A DNA stretch of 64,000 nt from the NCBI GenBank assembly GCA_016712145.1, contig JADJRO010000001.1:1426001-1490000 (forward strand), in the 5' to 3' direction. The position numbers were made by a program, and so were the translations under genes. Shown here in pieces: positions 62,064-64,000 of the stretch (position 1 is its first letter; every line of letters begins with the position of its first letter). Source of the DNA: Saprospiraceae bacterium. Lineage in GTDB: Bacteria > Bacteroidota > Bacteroidia > Chitinophagales > Saprospiraceae. The notes beneath the pieces are model-generated. The model was not told the DNA's origin and ran no database searches. It saw only the letters and a program-made list of their open reading frames with translations.

Positions 62064-63686
62064 TTAATACATTTTATTTCGCTGCTCCAGGACTGCTTCA
62101 TTTGCCAGGTACTCATCAAAATTCATCAGTTTATCAATACAGCCATTGGGTGTGATTTCAATAATCCGGTTACACACAGTTTGTAAAAAAGTATGATCGT
62201 GAGAATTGATCAACACAATGCCATTAAATGCTACCATGTTTTCATTGAATGCCTGGATGCTTTCCAAATCCAGGTGATTGGTGGGTTCATCCAATAACAA
62301 GACATTGGGATTTTGCAACATCATCATGCTGAGCATAGAACGCACTTTCTCACCACCACTCAAAACTTTGCATTTCTTCATGACTTCATCGCCACTAAAA
62401 AGCATTCTACCGAGATAGCCTCTTAAAAACACTTCATCTACATCGGTATAACTTGCGGGAACATACTGACGCAACCAATCCATCAAGTTCAATTCGTTTT
62501 GAAAATGCTCACTGATATCCAATGGAAGATATGCCTTGGATATCGTGGTGCCCCAACTGTAGCTTCCTTCCGGAGCTTCCTTGGTGCCTGACAATACATC
62601 AAAAAAGTGATGGATGGCATTTTGGTTCTTGCTGATAATAGCTACCTTATCACCCTTGTTTAACACAAAAGAAATATCCTTGTAATATACCTGCCCATCT
62701 ACCACGGCGCCAAGATGTTGTACATTCAGAATTTGATCTCCAACTTCCCGTTCCGGTTTGAAAACAATGCCCGGATATTTTCTGGACGAAGGATGAATCT
62801 GTTCGATGTTTAATTTTTCTAATGCTTTCTTCCGGGACGTTGCCTGTTTACTTTTTGATGCATTAGCAGAAAATCGGGCAATAAAATCCATCAACTCCTT
62901 TCTGCGATCTTCGACTTTTTTATTCTTATCTGATAGTTGTCTCGCAGCCAATTGGCTGGACTCGTACCAGAAACTGTAATTCCCAGTATACACCGCAATT
63001 TTTTGACGGTCCACATCTGCAACGTGCGTACAAACTGCATCTAAAAAGTGACGATCGTGACTTACAACCACCACAATGTTTTCATAATCTGCTAAAAAGT
63101 TTTCCAGCCATTTGATGGTATCAACGTCCAATCCATTGGTAGGCTCATCCAACAACAAAATATCAGGATTCCCAAATAAAGCTTGCGCCAATAACACACG
63201 CACTTTCAGATTAGACGCCACTTCACTCATTGAGTTGGAATGCATTGTTTCCGGAACTCCCAACGAACTCAATAACGTTGCAGCTTCACTTTCTGCTTCA
63301 TAACCTCCGATTTCACCAAACTCTTCTTCCAGATGAGCTGCCTTGTTTCCATCTTCTTCACTAAAATCTGGTTTTGCATACAATGCTTCCCGCTCCAAAA
63401 TCAAATTCCATAATTTTTTATGGCCCATGAATACCGTATTCAATACAGAATGATTATCAAACTCAAACTGGTTTTGTTTGAGTACTGCTAATCGCTCTCC
63501 AGGAGAAATATCTACGCTTCCTTTATTGGGAAATAATTCTCCGCTGAGAATTTTAAGAAAGGTACTTTTACCTGCTCCGTTGGCTCCAATAATGCCATAA
63601 CAATTGCCTTTGGTAAAACTGATACTGACTTCATCAAATAAAATTCGTTTTCCATAAGCCAGGCTGACATTCGTAGTGCTGATCAT
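62064..63686 (-). CDS. ABC-F ATPase (YbiT-like)
   Basis: A 540-aa protein with two ATP-binding cassettes and no membrane segment. The first has GANGAGKST near residue 33-41, signature SEVASNLKVRVLLAQAL (degenerate) and LLLDEPTNGLD. A linker rich in Lys/Arg (about 240-310, KNKKVEDRRKELMDFIARFS) follows, then a second cassette with a reduced Walker A (ISKNQNAIH), signature LSGGEKVRSML and LLLDEPTNHLD. ABC-F proteins act on stalled ribosomes. VLNTVFMGHKKLW points to the YbiT subgroup. It is transcribed alone. Confidence 0.92.
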   Translation of the reverse strand: MISTTNVSLAYGKRILFDEVSISFTKGNCYGIIGANGAGKSTFLKILSGELFPNKGSVDISPGERLAVLKQNQFEFDNHSVLNTVFMGHKKLWNLILEREALYAKPDFSEEDGNKAAHLEEEFGEIGGYEAESEAATLLSSLGVPETMHSNSMSEVASNLKVRVLLAQALFGNPDILLLDEPTNGLDVDTIKWLENFLADYENIVVVVSHDRHFLDAVCTHVADVDRQKIAVYTGNYSFWYESSQLAARQLSDKNKKVEDRRKELMDFIARFSANASKSKQATSRKKALEKLNIEQIHPSSRKYPGIVFKPEREVGDQILNVQHLGAVVDGQVYYKDISFVLNKGDKVAIISKNQNAIHHFFDVLSGTKEAPEGSYSWGTTISKAYLPLDISEHFQNELNLMDWLRQYVPASYTDVDEVFLRGYLGRMLFSGDEVMKKCKVLSGGEKVRSMLSMMMLQNPNVLLLDEPTNHLDLESIQAFNENMVAFNGIVLINSHDHTFLQTVCNRIIEITPNGCIDKLMNFDEYLANEAVLEQRNKMY

Positions 63687-63785
63687 TTTGCTGAAATATT
63701 TGTTTTTTCTAAAAAAATAAAATGGATTAAAAAATAATTTACACTAACAATTGAATTTCTTTTTTTACTGCAGAAAGTGCCTTAT

Positions 63786-64000
63786 CTAAGATCGGTGTTG
63801 TTTTTGATGTAAATGGGTGATTAAAACATCTTTAGAGGTATTTAAATCTGTTGATATTAATTCATGACCTGTCCGATCAATTTCATTTAAAATTTCTTCT
63901 TTGGTCCATACCACTATTTCCCAAAGTTTTTCACTGACGTATAATTGTTGCACCAAATTGTGTTCAAACTCTTGTTGAATCCCCATAGAAAGCAATTCAC
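63786..64000 (-). CDS. Hypothetical protein, N-terminus beyond window
   Basis: A minus-strand frame open to the right edge; at least 71 residues are visible (ELLSMGIQQEFEHNLVQQLY, then EKLWEIVVWTKEEILNEIDR), ending HLHQKQHRS. It is soluble and helical. The true start lies outside the window. No domain can be assigned from this part. Confidence 0.5.
   Translation of the reverse strand, partial: ELLSMGIQQEFEHNLVQQLYVSEKLWEIVVWTKEEILNEIDRTGHELISTDLNTSKDVLITHLHQKQHRS

Overview
The window is AT-rich and looks like a Bacteroidota chromosome, most probably of the Saprospiraceae or a close relative. Pointers are several secreted proteins with type IX secretion (T9SS) C-terminal sorting modules, a 9.6-kb multidomain surface-protein gene, a four-helix-bundle (S23-type) gene between tRNA genes, and the absence of strong Shine-Dalgarno sites. 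Two tRNA genes (Leu-UAA at 46612-46697 and Gly-GCC at 47261-47333, both minus) divide it. From 1 to about 46.6 kb the content is that of an integrative mobile element that runs off the left edge and abuts the 3' end of tRNA-Leu. From 46.7 to 64 kb it is ordinary chromosome.

Mobile part. 1-4713 (minus) is a very tight mobilization operon: von Willebrand A protein, membrane protein, 52-aa membrane protein, VirD4/TraG-type coupling ATPase, 52-aa protein, MobC-like protein and a MOBP-type relaxase cut by the window edge. 4714-5442 is non-coding and structured (candidate oriT or RNA). 5.4-16.4 kb is cargo: two T9SS-exported proteins, a membrane sensor/histidine kinase/NarL-type regulator cassette, and a row of small soluble proteins, three of them related in layout. 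16.5-18.5 kb carries ArdC and RadC-type genes typical of conjugative elements. 18.7-27.7 kb is a defence operon: type I restriction (HsdR, a HEPN-family protein, an HsdM-HsdS fusion) followed directly by a Hachiman pair (HamA, HamB). 27.7-36.8 kb holds an XRE regulator, a RuvC-like protein, a candidate structured RNA, a DUF4268 nuclease, an alpha/beta hydrolase plus Mur ligase pair, a large serine recombinase with a replication-type gene, and a second conjugation-type ATPase. 37.4-45.9 kb holds a small Cys-rich protein and a biosynthesis-like gene set: Fe/2-oxoglutarate oxygenase, PLP decarboxylase, nucleotidyltransferase, tyrosyl-tRNA synthetase, alanine-dehydrogenase-like enzyme, HAD phosphatase and GNAT. 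A helix-turn-helix (excisionase-like) gene sits next to tRNA-Leu.

Three patterns cross gene boundaries. (1) Eight genes between 11 and 46 kb are each split in a way that one extra base in a homopolymer would exactly repair; this points to systematic under-calling of homopolymers in the assembly, or to decay of the element. (2) A palindrome of NarL 7-2-7 type (ATTACTAT-NN-ATAGTAAT) recurs at 5306, 10696 and 13228, near the cargo genes and the encoded NarL-type regulator. (3) The last 50-75 bp of the serine recombinase gene recur, degenerate, at 29942 and 32224, each time right beside a separate cargo block; this suggests stepwise accretion of cargo at the 3' end of the recombinase gene.

Chromosomal part. 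After tRNA-Leu come a four-helix-bundle gene bracketed by inverted 14-bp-period repeats, tRNA-Gly, a Fic AMP-transferase, a three-gene cluster of T9SS surface proteins (48963-60757), a glutathione peroxidase, an ABC-F ATPase and a partial gene at the right edge.
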